From assembly GCA_034769895.1 (NCBI GenBank), contig CM068371.1:398303469-398367468 (forward strand): 64,000 nt of DNA, given 5' to 3'. Shown piece by piece: positions 14,030 to 25,922 of this stretch. Below the pieces are notes generated by a model that saw nothing but the letters and a program-made list of their open reading frames with translations, was not told where the DNA came from and made no database searches. Position 1 is the first letter of the stretch. Every line of letters starts with the position of its first letter. The position numbers and the translations under genes were made by a program. Source of the stretch: Magicicada septendecula. Taxonomy: Eukaryota > Arthropoda > Insecta > Hemiptera > Cicadidae.

Positions 14030-14245
14030 TCCTTTTTAAAAGGGCGTAAGTCCACAAAAGCAAATTTTGGAAAATTAAAAAAACTTTCTATTTTTGAATA
14101 TAAAGAAAATTTTGAACTGAAATGTATTTATTTTTTGGTTTACCTCTTTTGCACTACACTACGCAAGATTTTATAGTTTTTTAATTATCATGCTTGTTAA
14201 CAAAAATTTTTGAAATTTGAAGACTTACGCCCTTTAAAAAAACGC
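14030..14245. mobile_element. MITE with GGGCGTAAGTC terminal inverted repeats
   Basis: The left end TTTTTAAAAGGGCGTAAGTC is matched by the inverse GACTTACGCCCTTTAAAAA at 14222-14240. The 216-bp interior has no coding potential. The same terminal word recurs twice near 21.0-21.2 kb. Confidence 0.65.
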
Positions 14246-15301
14246 TTTGAAATTAAAAAAAAAAAAGCATTTTTTACTCCAAAATGCTTTTTATTAAGGA
14301 ACAGAATTAAAATGAAAGAAAACATTATAATGTTTTAAATCTTAAATTATAATATTTGCGGATGAGCCGCACAGTCCCTTTTTTAAAATAATTTGTTTTC
14401 AACATTCCCAAATACCGCAATAGCGTTAAGAATATCTTTTGTATTAACGATATCAACTGCAGCTGGCGATCACACTTTTACACTCACTTAAAATGCTATT
14501 TACGACCGACTGTGGCTTGGAAAGATTGAGATAGGAGACAGACATGGGGTGGCAAATTAAACATTGCAAGTAGGCGCACGAACGCCTAGCGGATGTTGTG
14601 TATATAATTAATGTAAGGATAAGAAAACATTTACTGTTTTAAATTCCTTTTTTCTCTGTACAACTTAATGCTCTCCATTAAGCGCTTTTGAACGACTTAA
14701 TTAATAATCATCATCAAAATCATCAGATCATACTGAAAACCAAAATGGTGATGAGCTGAATTGTCCAAAAGCGCTTACCGGTAGACATCAGACTGACTAG
14801 TCAGAGGCAACAAGTGGAGTTGTGCAGATCTATATAAAAGTCTACAATCTAACAATAAAAAGTTCGTTGATTAAAAAAAGTCTTATATCAAGAATGTAAA
14901 TACAGTTTAGGACGCTACAAAACACCGTTATAATAATTAATTAATTATATAGAAAAAAATTAAGCTTGAGAGAAAAAACAAAAAACAATTATATGATTTT
15001 CTCTCAATAGAACTATGGAATAAGGTTTTATAAAATTTTAGTGGCGAAAGGGGAATTTCTCTTACTTGTTGGATCCCCCTCCCCCGTAGTAAATCAACCC
15101 CTATTTTATTGCTGATTCAAGATTTCAGTACCGCGTTACCTTCAGTCTCAATACACAATGCCAAACAAATAGAAATATACATAAAGCGTTAAATAAAAAA
15201 CAGCTGAGCAACAATAACTTTAAATAAAATAAAAATCAATTTTTTTTATACTTCGAGCAAGCAGGCACGAAATTTATAGTTTATCCAAATTATTCCGTTT
15301 T
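14246..15301. other. Non-coding; short inverted repeat
   Basis: No gene. TAAGCGCTTTTGAACG near 14678 and TCCAAAAGCGCTTA near 14764 form a small inverted repeat about 100 bp across. Confidence 0.45.
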
Positions 15302-15661
15302 TTACCAGTTTACCACGTCATCGACTGTAACGATACCGACCTTGACACTACATAACCACCACATCGCCGGCTGTGACGACACAGGGAACCCCCGGCTACG
15401 ACGAACACCGACCGGAAGAGGGACGTTGGACCCCAGGCGCCTCCAGAGGATTCTAGTAGAGAAGTCTGGTGGCCTCTGCAGAGTCGCGAAGACGTAGGAC
15501 CCTGGGCGCCTACGAAGGGCTTCCGGACGGCAATCCCCTCTCCGAAATCCAGCGATGTACGACGTACGGGAGGGGATTACAACACCGACCTTGACAGTAC
15601 ATAACCACCACATCGCCGGCTGCGACGAATACCGACCGGAAGAGGGACGTTGGATCCCAGG
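15302..15661. repeat. GC-rich block with a ~247-bp direct repeat
   Basis: GC content rises sharply. ACATAACCACCACATCGCCG occurs at 15350 and again 247 bp later, followed both times by GACCGGAAGAGGGACGTTGG. This looks like 1.5 units of a satellite-like or element-derived repeat. The minus frame through it (103 codons) repeats MWWLC.VKVG only because of the repeat and is not a supported gene. Confidence 0.6.
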
Positions 15662-16260
15662 CTATTTAATAATGTAAGGTGTAATCTGAGGTCTGACAGC
15701 TCTGAAAAAAATAATAATAATAGAAATCAGACAACTGTGGTAGTTTTTGATCTTGGATCACTTTAAGACACAAACCATGATAATTGATTATTGCAGTTAT
15801 AATTCAGACAGGATACGTAAAGGTGTAAACAATATACATATTAGGATTCATTTCATTCAAATCTATATATATTTTATATATTTGGATTTACTAATGTCTT
15901 ACAGCCGAAATGCACTGCGTAATTAAAAGAATATTAGCTAAAGCCTGAATAGTGACAATAAAGTATATGTGCATAATACCTAGCTTGTGCAGAATAGGTA
16001 GATGGAATTATGCAAACCTGAATGCTGCACATAATAGAAGACAAAGACACATCAAGTAAAGACATAATGGATAACGAACTCCTCAGAGTGTTTAAATAAC
16101 TCTGTTCAATTTCAGTAGCAGACAAGCTCACTGAAATGGTGACACTATACTAGCCATTCCCTCTTCTAGGTTAGCAGTCCATAGGCTGGTTGGCAGTAGA
16201 TCGCCATTCTTCACGCTTCTCTGCTTTTCTTTTCAGCTCACAATATGATGACCAATTCAT
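15662..16260. other. Non-coding
   Basis: No supported gene between the GC-rich block and the second hAT element. Confidence 0.45.
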
Positions 16261-16268
16261 ATCGACCA

Positions 16269-19200
16269 CAGAGGCGTAGCTAGGGGGGGCCAAGGGGACA
16301 GCCGCCCCGGGCGGCAAAGTGAGCATTGACTTGAAAAAATTGTTTTCAGCTTATAAAACTACAAACAGCTTGTTTCTTTGATATGACTATTCCTTAACAA
16401 CTACAGGAATATAAGATTTTCTTAATGTAAAATTAAGGATATTGTTTTGACGATGCGCTTTAGACCTACAAGGAATTTGCATGTTTATTAGAACATTTTT
16501 TCATTATAAATTTTTTATATTACTATATTTTTATAGTCTACATTTGTTAATAATAAATGTATACAAACTGAATACCGGTAGTATTATAATATGTAATTTC
16601 TTAATTTTGGCTTAACAAATTTTGTAATAAAACGTTTGTGTGTCTGTCTGGTCTATTAGTTTTTAGACTTGGAATTGGAAGTTTTAGTAATGTGTTTTGC
16701 GAACGTAAATGGTGTCGTTCGAATGCGTCTGGTAGCCTGTGTGCCTTACCTGTCCCTTTTCACTCTTTCGTAATTCCGGATAGGCGCCAAATTGTTTTTC
16801 GTGAAAACAATTAAAAGTTTGTATCTATATAGTTTGATATTGCACTATTGTAAATTCGAATCGTTCGCCGTCTGGCTTGTTAGTGATTCTCGTTTGAGTG
16901 GGGGAAACATGTTGCCAACTTGAGATAATGTTGGTTATGTTGACCCACTGCTAGTAAACAAAACATACATAATATTCTTTACAAATAAATACTGGACACT
17001 TTGTTATCGGTACACACTTTTTTATTAGGCTTTTGACTGGTTAGTTTTTGTTAACGCTTCATACAATTAATAATTTATACAATGATTTTAGCTTCGGCAA
17101 TATATTCGTTCACTCAGCGGATCGCTAGGTTGGCAGTACAATGTTTATATTAGCTGCAAGACAGTGTGGTTATTATTTTACAAAATAAATCTGCCTATAG
17201 AGTTCTTTTAAGTACGAAACAGAGGTTTATATAACAAGATAACAAAATTAGAACATATCATTTAAAGTTCGTGATCATTAAAATTAAACAAGGTTTACTA
17301 TAAATTAAATATTGTGGTGTTGAAGTGTGACAGTGTCGTTGGTGTATACATAGGTTATCTTTTGGTCATTCAGTGTTTACAAAGTTACTTTTTTATTTTA
17401 TCAATCCTTGAAAATACTTTCAGTGATAGTGAGAGTTTTATCATTTAGTTATAATTTTTGAAAGAGACTTTGTCTTTTTTTTTAAATCAATAAATTCAGC
17501 AATACTCAACGTTAGTAGATAAGAGATGTATTGTCAGTCGTCCAAGTGGTGTAATGGGTTGATGTCGATTCTTCTTTCTTCAGTCTTGGGCTTCGGGAAT
17601 GGTTGGCATCTTCTTCTGGTCGAATCCCATATATTTTTTTGGTCATCTGGATTAATTCCGAGCTGGTGCTTGGTGTAGTTTGGTTGGAATGTCCTCTCGT
17701 CAGTTATTCTGGTCCTTCTTCATCAAATTATGGACACTTATACTGTTTTAGAGGTAAAAATGTGGGCCCTTCACGGCGTGGCGTCTCTCCAGTTAAGCGT
17801 CACTACAGATTTTTTGTTCCTAACTGAAAATTAGTCAATATTCGGTTGTTGTCATGGTAACTCAAAATTTTTGATTGGCTGAAATTGGCTTGAGATCATT
17901 GTTAGGATATTTGAATTTTTATTTAAAATGGTCACAGATCTTCTAAATGTAATTAATCTTCAGTACTTCCTTTTTAGTAGTAAATATTATTACCACTGTT
18001 CATATTTTGGCTCAAGGATTAATTTGACATCCAATACTATAGTGTTTACTTAGGTATCAACATTTTGACAGTTTTGTGGATTTTATTTAATTATACTGTT
18101 TTCTTAATTTACATTATTATCATAATATTTCTGCCTTACCATGATTGTCTAATTGTATTTTATAGTTTATGTGGCTTAGTCTTACTAATGTCAGTGTTTA
18201 ATTCTAAAAATTGAAGTCTTTTGTAGTTTGACAGTTGGGAATTTGCCTAGGCTTAAACAGCAATTGACTATTTTTCTTTAATTACTGAGATTACATTTTA
18301 TTTTCCCCTTGTATGGGTCCTGATTGTTCTAATACATGATTCTGTTTATTTGCTCAATGTTTATGTCTGTTCTTGTAATTGTGTGTGATTTTATTGTTTT
18401 CATATATTAATTTGTTTACGGTCATAACTGCCTTTTAGTGTCATTGTATCTGACTATATTTATTTTGTTTCTTGTTTACTGGTTTTTGTTGGTTTTAAAA
18501 TCTTATTTATTACATCATATAACTTAGCATCTTATGGTTTTAACAATCCCCATAGATATAATTTTTATTCATTAAAACATAATTCTTTTGAAACATAAAT
18601 CTTACTCATTTAAACATAATTATTTGAGACATAATTCTTATTCATTTAAACATACTTATTTACTTTTTATTATCCACTCATGCTCTTCAGTGGGTAATAA
18701 TTATTTTATAGTATTATCAAAAGAAAACAAACATATAAACATTGATTAATTATGTTGATTATTATAGAAAATCCTTATTACTAAACTTATCTGACATTGT
18801 GTCATTTACTATGTTACCTAATACCATTTCACTATGTCTTACTAAATCTTATAATGATTATTCATTGTTTTTATCTCTCAATATTACAGACATTTTCTAT
18901 ATGGTGAATTGACACACTGATAGTCTATCTTTCTTACCTTCCTAATAATCTTAATTGTCACTTATTATATTAATTGACACACATTTAACACCCTGATAAT
19001 CAGTTATCACTAATGCTAACTTAATTTTAATACTATTAGTTTATTTAGTTACATTTTGGGTGTCCACTCATATTGGCCTTTCAACTATCACAGTCCTTCC
19101 TGTGTTTGGCCATTATTAGATCTCACTCACTTATAACTTATAACTTAGTTTATGCGCTTATAAACTTTGATTACTGTTTTATCAGTGTTTATCACTTTTT

Positions 19201-20207
19201 AATGGGGTTTATTCTCACTTTGGGGTATTAACACTAACACCTTGCACTCAGTCTTGTTTTAGTGTTACTGGTGGGTAAAGATTAGTGTATTGCTTATTCA
19301 AAATTCTCTTTCTTAAATTTATTTTAAAATGTTCATCCTCCTTATAATTTATTATCTCTCACTTTGTGTGGTTTGACTATACATGATATGTTTGTGTCGT
19401 GCTAATGTGATTTGTCCTAGTTTACTCTATTTGTTTGGGTTAGTGTACCCTTCTATCTCTTAAGTCCTTAACAATTAATATTTTTAACTTGTCTGTCCTT
19501 ACAATTATTATTATCATATACAATTTTCATTAGTTAGTCTTTTTCATTGGTTTAACATTAGTTTTGTATTCTTTCTGGGTTCACTTTATTTTGCCATACG
19601 TGTCACTTCCTTGGTGTTGTTGCTGATTATATCTTCACATTTCCATGCTAATTCTTTGTTCATTATTATTCTTTTTATTTCTACACTCTTGTGGTAGTGT
19701 GGTGGCTAGTTCTAGTTCACTTACAGTTGTCATTATTTATGTTATTCTTGGTTTATGGGGCTGGTTCTACTCTCTCACTTACCATCTATTGGGCTATTCA
19801 GGTTAAATCGCCATATTTTACTGTATTTAACATTTTGGTTTGTTTGTTTGTTACTTCTTTATTATTAGAGGTTACTGTTCTGACTACCTTGATATGTCTG
19901 ATCGTGTTATTATTTTGAGTCACCCATTCTTTAAGCTCTGATTCATTCCTTTTTATTCTAGTGTTAATGATTAAATAATGTATCTTGTCATGTTTTCTTC
20001 ATTATTGTTAGGTGAAGATATGTACCATTACAATATTGACTTAAGCTGGATGTGCTTTCATACCAAAATCTACACATCTGAATTTATTAAGTACTTTGTT
20101 CACTGGATGAGCTTTCATTTTTGGTCTTTTGTCCCCCTTTAATTGTGAAGGCGAGGCGGCCGACGATCTCCGTGCCCTGGGCACCAAAAAGCCTAGCTAC
20201 ACCACTG
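16269..20207 (+). mobile_element. Second hAT element, internally deleted, inverse to the first
   Basis: Ends are CAGAGGCGTAGCTAGG on the left and, reverse-complemented, CAGTGGTGTAGCTAGG on the right. The flanks ATCGACCA (16261-16268) and ATCAACCA (20208-20215) are an 8-bp target duplication with one change. The first ~140 bp match the right end of the element at 7591-12068. The sequence then jumps directly to the other subterminal region (16430-16620 matches 7790-7930), so the transposase has been deleted. The remainder (20033-20207) matches the opposite end. A 3.4-kb repeat (16623-20032) separates the last two parts. Confidence 0.85.
16623..20032 (+). repeat. Large T-rich non-coding repeat, copy 1
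   Basis: This 3.4-kb insert splits the deleted hAT. It begins TGTAAT and ends ATTACA, and the hAT sequence resumes right after it. The plus strand is strongly T-rich and A/C-poor, especially over 17.9-20.0 kb. It has no long ORF. A diverged copy lies in inverse orientation at about 35741-38268; shared blocks include GGCGTCT...GAGCGTC, GATTGGCTG and AGTGATAGTGAGAGTT-like sequence. No LTR direct repeats were found, so it could be a non-autonomous LTR-type (LARD-like) element or an unknown class. Confidence 0.6.
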
Positions 20208-20221
20208 ATCAACCATAAGCT

Positions 20222-20515
20222 GTTTCATGTAGTCTAAACGGGGTCATCCTCTGTGGTTCTTCCTTTCAATTGTTCCTTCTGTTATTCTCTTAACCATTAA
20301 CCATTCTGTTATTCTGTTATTCTCATTGTGCATAGTATATGCCCTATAAACTTAGCTCTTCTGCCTTTTAAATCTCGTAGAAAGCTCTTCTCCTCCTGAG
20401 CTCTTCTAAAGACTTACTCATTTGTTGTTATCTACTCCCTCTTATCTTGAATATTCTTCTGTAGCACCAGGTCTCAAATGCTTGGAGTCTTTTCTTGTCA
20501 CTTTCACTGGCCATT
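20222..20515 (-). pseudogene. Non-LTR retrotransposon RT C-terminal fragment
   Basis: The minus strand reads KKRLQAFETWCYRRIFKI, then after frame breaks SLEELRRRRAFYEI, the conserved C-terminus of CR1/RTE-type reverse transcriptases. It is short, stop-ridden and 5'-truncated. Confidence 0.7.
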
Positions 20516-21008
20516 GAAATATCTAATTTCATGAAGATTTTTGAAGTAATGAAGATTTAACTTGCAATACAAGAAAACTTTATATAATATAAGCGTACAT
20601 GCAAACAACAAGTGCTTTGTATAAAATAAAGAAATACTTGGCACTGTAGAAAATTTGTTTATAATAAAATAAAACAAATTTTGTTAATCGTGATGTGTGA
20701 ATTTAGTGTAAAGTAAGAAGAGATATCCAGCCGGGTTTTTCATTTGTTATATAGGAAGGATAACGACATCTTACTATAATAGTAGAATTAGTCGAAATAC
20801 TACTATTATTCATCATAGGTTTCAAAAAGTTTAAAGTTTTTATAAACACTAATTAAATTTTTAGCCATAAAAATTACAACCACAGTCATTAAGATTAGGG
20901 ACACAGATCAGCTAATCAGTAACAACAGAAAAGAATAATAAATCTGCAGCAGGTGTTTACTAAGCTATCTTAGTACTAAAATCATTTGCAGCACTGTTTT
21001 TTTTTAAG
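20516..21008. other. Non-coding
   Basis: Nothing recognised. Confidence 0.45.
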
Positions 21009-21182
21009 TCACTGACATACGCCTTTTTAAAAAGAACCAGAATGTTCATTATTTTATAGCTATTTTACTAACTGCAGTCTATATGCTCTTTTAAAACAAA
21101 TTGATAGACCTACATTTAAAAAATATGAAACATTGAAAAAGTCAAAATGACCGAAAACGTGACTTACGCCCTTTTAAAAAGG
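21009..21182. repeat. Two direct copies of a MITE terminal word
   Basis: GACATACGCCTTTTTAAAAAG (about 21016-21036) and GACTTACGCCCTTTTAAAAAGG (about 21160) are direct copies of the terminal repeat of the MITE at 14030-14245, suggesting a rearranged or nested relative. Confidence 0.45.
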
Positions 21183-21197
21183 ATCAATTCATTTATA

Positions 21198-21411
21198 TTA
21201 TTATTAATAATAAAACTTTTTACAATAATATATTTTTATTATTTTGTAAATTACAATTACAATTAAATTACAGCTGTTTTGAACAATTGATTTAAAATTT
21301 TTAATTTATTAATTTATATCTAATGATGATATCTGAATGATATTGAAACACTGTAATTTAAAAAATAATAAAAAAATATAGTCTTGTAAAAAGTTTTATT
21401 ATTAATAATAA
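21198..21411. mobile_element. MITE with perfect 28-bp terminal inverted repeats
   Basis: 21198-21225 and 21384-21411 are exact reverse complements over 28 bases, containing AATAAAACTTTTTACAA and its inverse. The 214-bp element has no coding sequence. Confidence 0.75.
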
Positions 21412-21671
21412 TTTAAATTTCATATTAACACTATGTACTTCGGTTACAGTAAGAGAGCCTAGATTCACAAACAATAATTTTATTTTTAGATTAAAAAAAA
21501 TTAATTGTGATACTTTTGATTGGTTTATATAGAAACAATCATTTTGTCCTATCAATATTTGTGTCATGAGATGAAATAACAAGGGTCAAACCAAAATGTT
21601 CATGTGGGGTATGAACTTATAAGGTAGGTTTCCTTCATAAACATCTCCCTACTCCTTCTTAACTCACCACT

Positions 21672-22084
21672 CAGGGGCATATTTATGGGGGGGGGGTGAA
21701 CAGGACCAGACCCTCCCAGTGGGTTGAAAAAGTTGAGAATTTTTGTGAAACTCTTAATTTTTATGCTGTTTTATTACTTTTTTCAGCTGTTTACTGTAAT
21801 ATATGAGCAACTCTGTTTTAAATATACAAACAGGTTTATTACACAGCATCAGTGTATACATTTGAAATATGAAATATAGGGAAATCAATTCAGTCAATAA
21901 GTATCTTGTAAACACTGTTTCAATAAAGCGTTATTTTATTGTGTTATTACTGTTTACTTTAATGCGACTGGTTTCAGCCACTTTAAAGAAAGTATTGTTG
22001 ATAGTCTAAACTTGTTTTTTCTTTTGTATGAAGCTGATCTCAAACACGACCCTCCCCCCAACCCAAATTCTAGATTTCCCACTA
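21672..22084. mobile_element. hAT-like MITE (~410 bp), copy 1
   Basis: It runs from CAGGGGCATATTTATGGGG to TTCTAGATTTCCCAC and is about 80 percent similar by eye over its length to 41443-41847. Shared interior words include TTATTACACAGCAT and CAATTCAGTCAATAAGT. It is non-coding; its own target duplication is not clear. Confidence 0.7.
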
Positions 22085-22794
22085 AACCAATCACCGTCTT
22101 GGTAATTAATATTTCCTTTATGAATTATCTGAATTATCTCAGTTAAACCAACTGTTTTCTCCTCATTCTACCTTCATCATCATCATCATCTGCAAGGAAT
22201 AAACCAAGGATGATTTGTTCCATTCTCAAACAGGCAAAGATTAGAGTTGGTCACTCTAGTGCTTCCTTGGACATCCCACACCTCTCCATCACCTCGGCTT
22301 ATAATTCCATACTTGTTTGGGGATACAGCAGTCATCAATTTGGCAAAGATGTTCCCACCAATTCAGCAGATAATGGGCAATCCTGTCAAGTATACTCCTG
22401 TTGCAGCTGACAATCCCTGTACTGTGATCCCTGTACGTCATGGTATGTGGAAGTCAATATACAGTGATATATTTAATACACACAAACAAGTGCATAAGAC
22501 TGCACAAAAGGAATAGTATAGTGTAGTAGAGTGCTAAACATATGGCAGTCAAGATCAAAACATTCAGACCACTTTCACTGCTATTGTCTCTGTACAAAGA
22601 TTCAGCAATATTCTCACTAACACACTTAACCTTTACAATCAACAGTCACCTGATTGTACAGGATTCAGTGGCAACTTTACTATAATATACCATCTACAGT
22701 CAATAAGTAAATTTCAAGAACATTTTAATGAGTATAGAAAACCACTCAGTATATTTGTTGTATAAAAAAGCTTTGATTCTGTCTTCACAGAAAC
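22085..22794. other. Unassigned; possible 3' end of a minus-strand retroelement
   Basis: A (CAT)n tract at 22169-22187 is followed by about 250 bp of non-AT-rich sequence, as if it were the tail and 3' end of an RTE-like copy on the minus strand. I could not match a protein. Confidence 0.3.
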
Positions 22795-23033
22795 TACAGC
22801 AAAGACATTAGAAAAATAAAATTTACAGATTCTACCGGAAAGTGGTCCCAAAAGATGGTGCCAAAATTCGGGAAATGATTCTACTCATTAAACTGAATGA
22901 ACACTGCCTGACAATCATATGATGAAAATTTGTTTTATAATTATTTTATAACTATTTCAATTAAAAGAATTAATTACTGACAAACAGAATGAGATGTGCA
23001 GTTGACATCTTGTATACATAGTAAGAGTACTAC

Positions 23034-23306
23034 AGTTGTCTTGATTATTCATCCCTTCTTTCACAGCACTAACACTTATCTAAAAATGAACTTTTTCTTG
23101 TGAAACTTACTGTTTTACGTTGGACGCGTTTCGGCGTACGTATCCGCCTTCTTCAGCTTTGATTCAGACTGCCATCATTTCGTAATCCATTATGTTACGA
23201 AATGATGGCAGTCTGAATCAAAGCTGAAGAAGGCGGATACGTACGCAGAAACGCGTCCAACGAAAAACAGTAAGTTTCACAAGAAAAAGTTCATTTTTAG
23301 ATAAGT
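23034..23306. mobile_element. Palindromic Penelope-like insertion with hammerhead cores
   Basis: GTAAGAGTACTAC is duplicated at 23021-23033 and 23307-23319. Most of the 273-bp insert is an almost perfect palindrome (arms 23072-23188 and 23192-23306). Each arm holds CTGAAGA, stem II GGCG/CGCC and a GAAACGCGTCC box (one C-to-A change precedes the box in the plus copy). The other arm of the host foldback element shows the uninterrupted site, confirming the borders. There is no coding sequence. Stem I pairs poorly, so activity is uncertain. Confidence 0.8.
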
Positions 23307-23651
23307 GTAAGAGTACTACTTTTTATAAATACAAAACAAACCAAAATGTTATCTTGAAAATTTTTTGATCACGGTTGAGTGAAATTTTTAATTATAAATT
23401 TCACAAACATCATATTTATAACAAAAAAAGTCTTATTACATAAAAAATAGCCTTTCCATTCTCAATTCAATGATGGCTGTCGTTTATAGAAGTTGAATAA
23501 AAAATAACCGATTCCTTTCCTAACATAAAATTTGGCCTATTTCCCTTATGAGAACAATATCTTTATGTGTTATTAGAAATTTAAATAAACTGGATTATAC
23601 TTTCTGATTTCCAAATGAGTGAACATCCATTTGAGATGTGGGTTGTCGTGT

Positions 23652-23722
23652 GGGATAAATACAGTAGACATAAATGGGATAAATACAGTAGACATAAATG
23701 GGATAAATTCAGTAGAGATAAA
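23652..23722 (+). repeat. 24-bp tandem repeat, three units
   Basis: GGGATAAATACAGTAGACAT-type units with period 24; the third is slightly diverged. Confidence 0.85.
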
Positions 23723-24245
23723 CATTTTTAAATCATGGCAAACAACCTAAAGCAACTACTTATGCAATTAATCATGGTAAAATAATGTGAATGAAAATAC
23801 GCAGTTCTTATGAGGGAAATAGGCGAAATGTTTTGTTATAAAAGAAATTTAATATCTCCATTATTTTTTTATCCAAATGTCATAAGCAATGCACCATTGA
23901 ATTATGAATAAAAGGGCTACTTTTTATGTAATAAGATACTTTTTGTCATAAGTACTGATTTTTATGAAATGTAGAATTGAACATTCCAATCAGCCACCAT
24001 TTTGAAAAATTGTAAAATACAATTTGGTTTGTTTTGTATTTATAAGAAATAGTACACTTACTGTGTATTCTAAATTTCATCTCCACATCTCATTCTTTTC
24101 AGCAATAATAAATTCTTTTTATAAAAAAGTCTGAGACATACAGATATGTATTTTTTGAGATATGTTTACTGGACATTATTTCTTCAGTTTAATGAGTAGA
24201 ATCATTTTTCAAATTCTGTAATCATCTTTTTGAAGGTTCTGTATA

Positions 24246-25185
24246 AACTCAGCAGACCAAATCAAACTACACATGTATTAAATAAAATACCAATTGAAAA
24301 GTGGGATGTTAAGAAAATAGCCTATTATCAAAAAACGTTTTCCTTGACTTGGTTGGAAGGTGTTTTCAAACAATTAGAATGGTAAAATATAGAAATTATA
24401 ATTTGTTGAATTTGTCTTTCAAATTGAGAACTTCCACTTTCTGGTTTAACTCTTATATAATAATAGTTATGGTATTACCTTAATAATAGTTACCAGGTAT
24501 TTAAAATTATTCACCTGCTCTACCATAATTCAATTTAATTCAGTTGTTTTCATGTTATTACCATTTAGAATTATAATGGATTTTGTTTTCCCTACATTTA
24601 CCTTCATGTTTGTGATTGATAATGACTTGATATTTTTTAAATGGTATAATCGTATTAATATAAAACAAGAACATGGTAAAAACATTGATGCCAAAAATTG
24701 AAAACTTACATGTTTACCAACATAAATGTGATACCTTATAATGAAAAAAAGATCCTTTGAATTTTACCAATTAATTTTTAAAAAAGAAAAATCTCTTTAT
24801 AAATGTGTGTATATGAAGAAACTGTGAACAGATGTGTATTGTCCATTACATAATAAACAAAAGACAGACTACTGAATAATAGAAGACAAGTTATGTTTAT
24901 GTCTGGTTGTGTTTTATTAAGGTAAGTTATTGGTCATATTGAATAACACTATCCTCTGCTTCCCTTCCAACACAATGTTTACGTACTATATAATTGCTTT
25001 ACAGGCATAAACATTTTTTAAGAATTGTGGATTAAATTGATAAACAAAAATAAAATAAAATAAAAAACACAACTGCAGAAAGTGCATTTTAAAATTTAGG
25101 ACAGAATTGAGTTAACAAAATGTAATTTTTAAGAACTGAAACAAGTTGATTGTCATGAACACTACATCTAAAGTATGCCGTGTGT
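24246..25185. other. Non-coding upstream flank of the cytochrome b5 gene
   Basis: AT-rich; no gene or element recognised. Confidence 0.5.
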
Positions 25186-25220
25186 TATATAACTCTAGCG
25201 AGTACATACACAACCCAGTT
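25186..25220 (+). promoter_or_regulatory. Candidate core promoter of the cytochrome b5 gene
   Basis: TATATAA at 25186-25192 is followed about 30 bp later by an initiator-like CCCAGTTTC (about 25214-25222), and 55-60 bp further by the predicted start codon. Placement relative to the predicted first exon is the main support. Confidence 0.45.
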
Positions 25221-25276
25221 TCTGACACTTGTACTGATTGAAGCATAGAGAAACTGGTATTTTTAAATGGATCACG

Positions 25277-25297
25277 ATGTTGTTCACATATCTTAAG
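25277..25297 (+). CDS. Cytochrome b5-like protein, exon 1 (predicted)
   Basis: ATG at 25277 opens seven codons (MLFTYLK) ending in AAG before a consensus GTAAGT donor at 25298. The exon ends in phase 0 and joins in frame to exon 2 at 29097. An earlier ATG at 25267 meets a stop just before the donor, so 25277 was chosen. The small size makes this exon less certain than the others; an unseen alternative first exon is possible. Confidence 0.5.
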
Positions 25298-25892
25298 GTA
25301 AGTATCATTCCTTTATTTGTTTAATTCAATTTTTAACATTATTGAAGTATATGCTGAATTTTTAATAATAATATTGTATTATTATTAATAAAATTAATGA
25401 TAACTAATATTTTATTATTAATAAAATCAATTAATAATGGTTTTAATTAATAAAACCATGAAACAGTACTAATTAAAATATGAAACTTTTATTTAAATAT
25501 AAGAATTTTAACATATAATTAAATCCCAATAAAGTGTGTTTTCCAGATCTTAAGATAAATTGTACCAAAATATTTTTAACTATTTTTTTTTTTTTTAATT
25601 TGCAACATTAAATTTTGAAGGTGATGTAAAAGTAAAACATTTGAACAAAATACTTTATTATACGATTCAAATGGAATATATTTTCATATGCTTTTATTAT
25701 GTTGTTAAATAGAAGTAAAAAAGTAAGGGACAGATATACATCCACTAACAATATTCATTAACATTTTATATATTTATTGATTCCTTTATTTAATTCACAA
25801 ACCCATTACACCCAAACACATACAAAAAATAAATTTAATAACATTATTCTCTGTTTGCCATCACTTTATGAAAATGACAGTTACAATGTCTC

Positions 25893-25922
25893 ATACACAC
25901 ACACGCGCGCACACACGCACAC
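25893..25922. repeat. (CA)n/(CG)n microsatellite
   Basis: Alternating CA and CG dinucleotides, about 15 units. Confidence 0.9.

Larger units (their letters stand above)
22795..24245. mobile_element. Foldback element with ~500-bp inverted arms
   Basis: The left arm (22795-23600, interrupted at 23034-23306) and right arm (about 23770-24245) are inverse diverged copies. ATGATTCTACTCATTAAACT, AATGAGATGTG, TATAAATACAAAACAAACC and the CCTATTTCCCT region recur in inverse order. A 24-bp tandem repeat lies at the centre. No coding sequence was seen. Confidence 0.7.

Noticed and set aside
15302..15613. 103-codon minus frame in the GC-rich block
   Set aside because: The repeated MWWLC.VKVG merely reflects the DNA repeat; no homology or start context.
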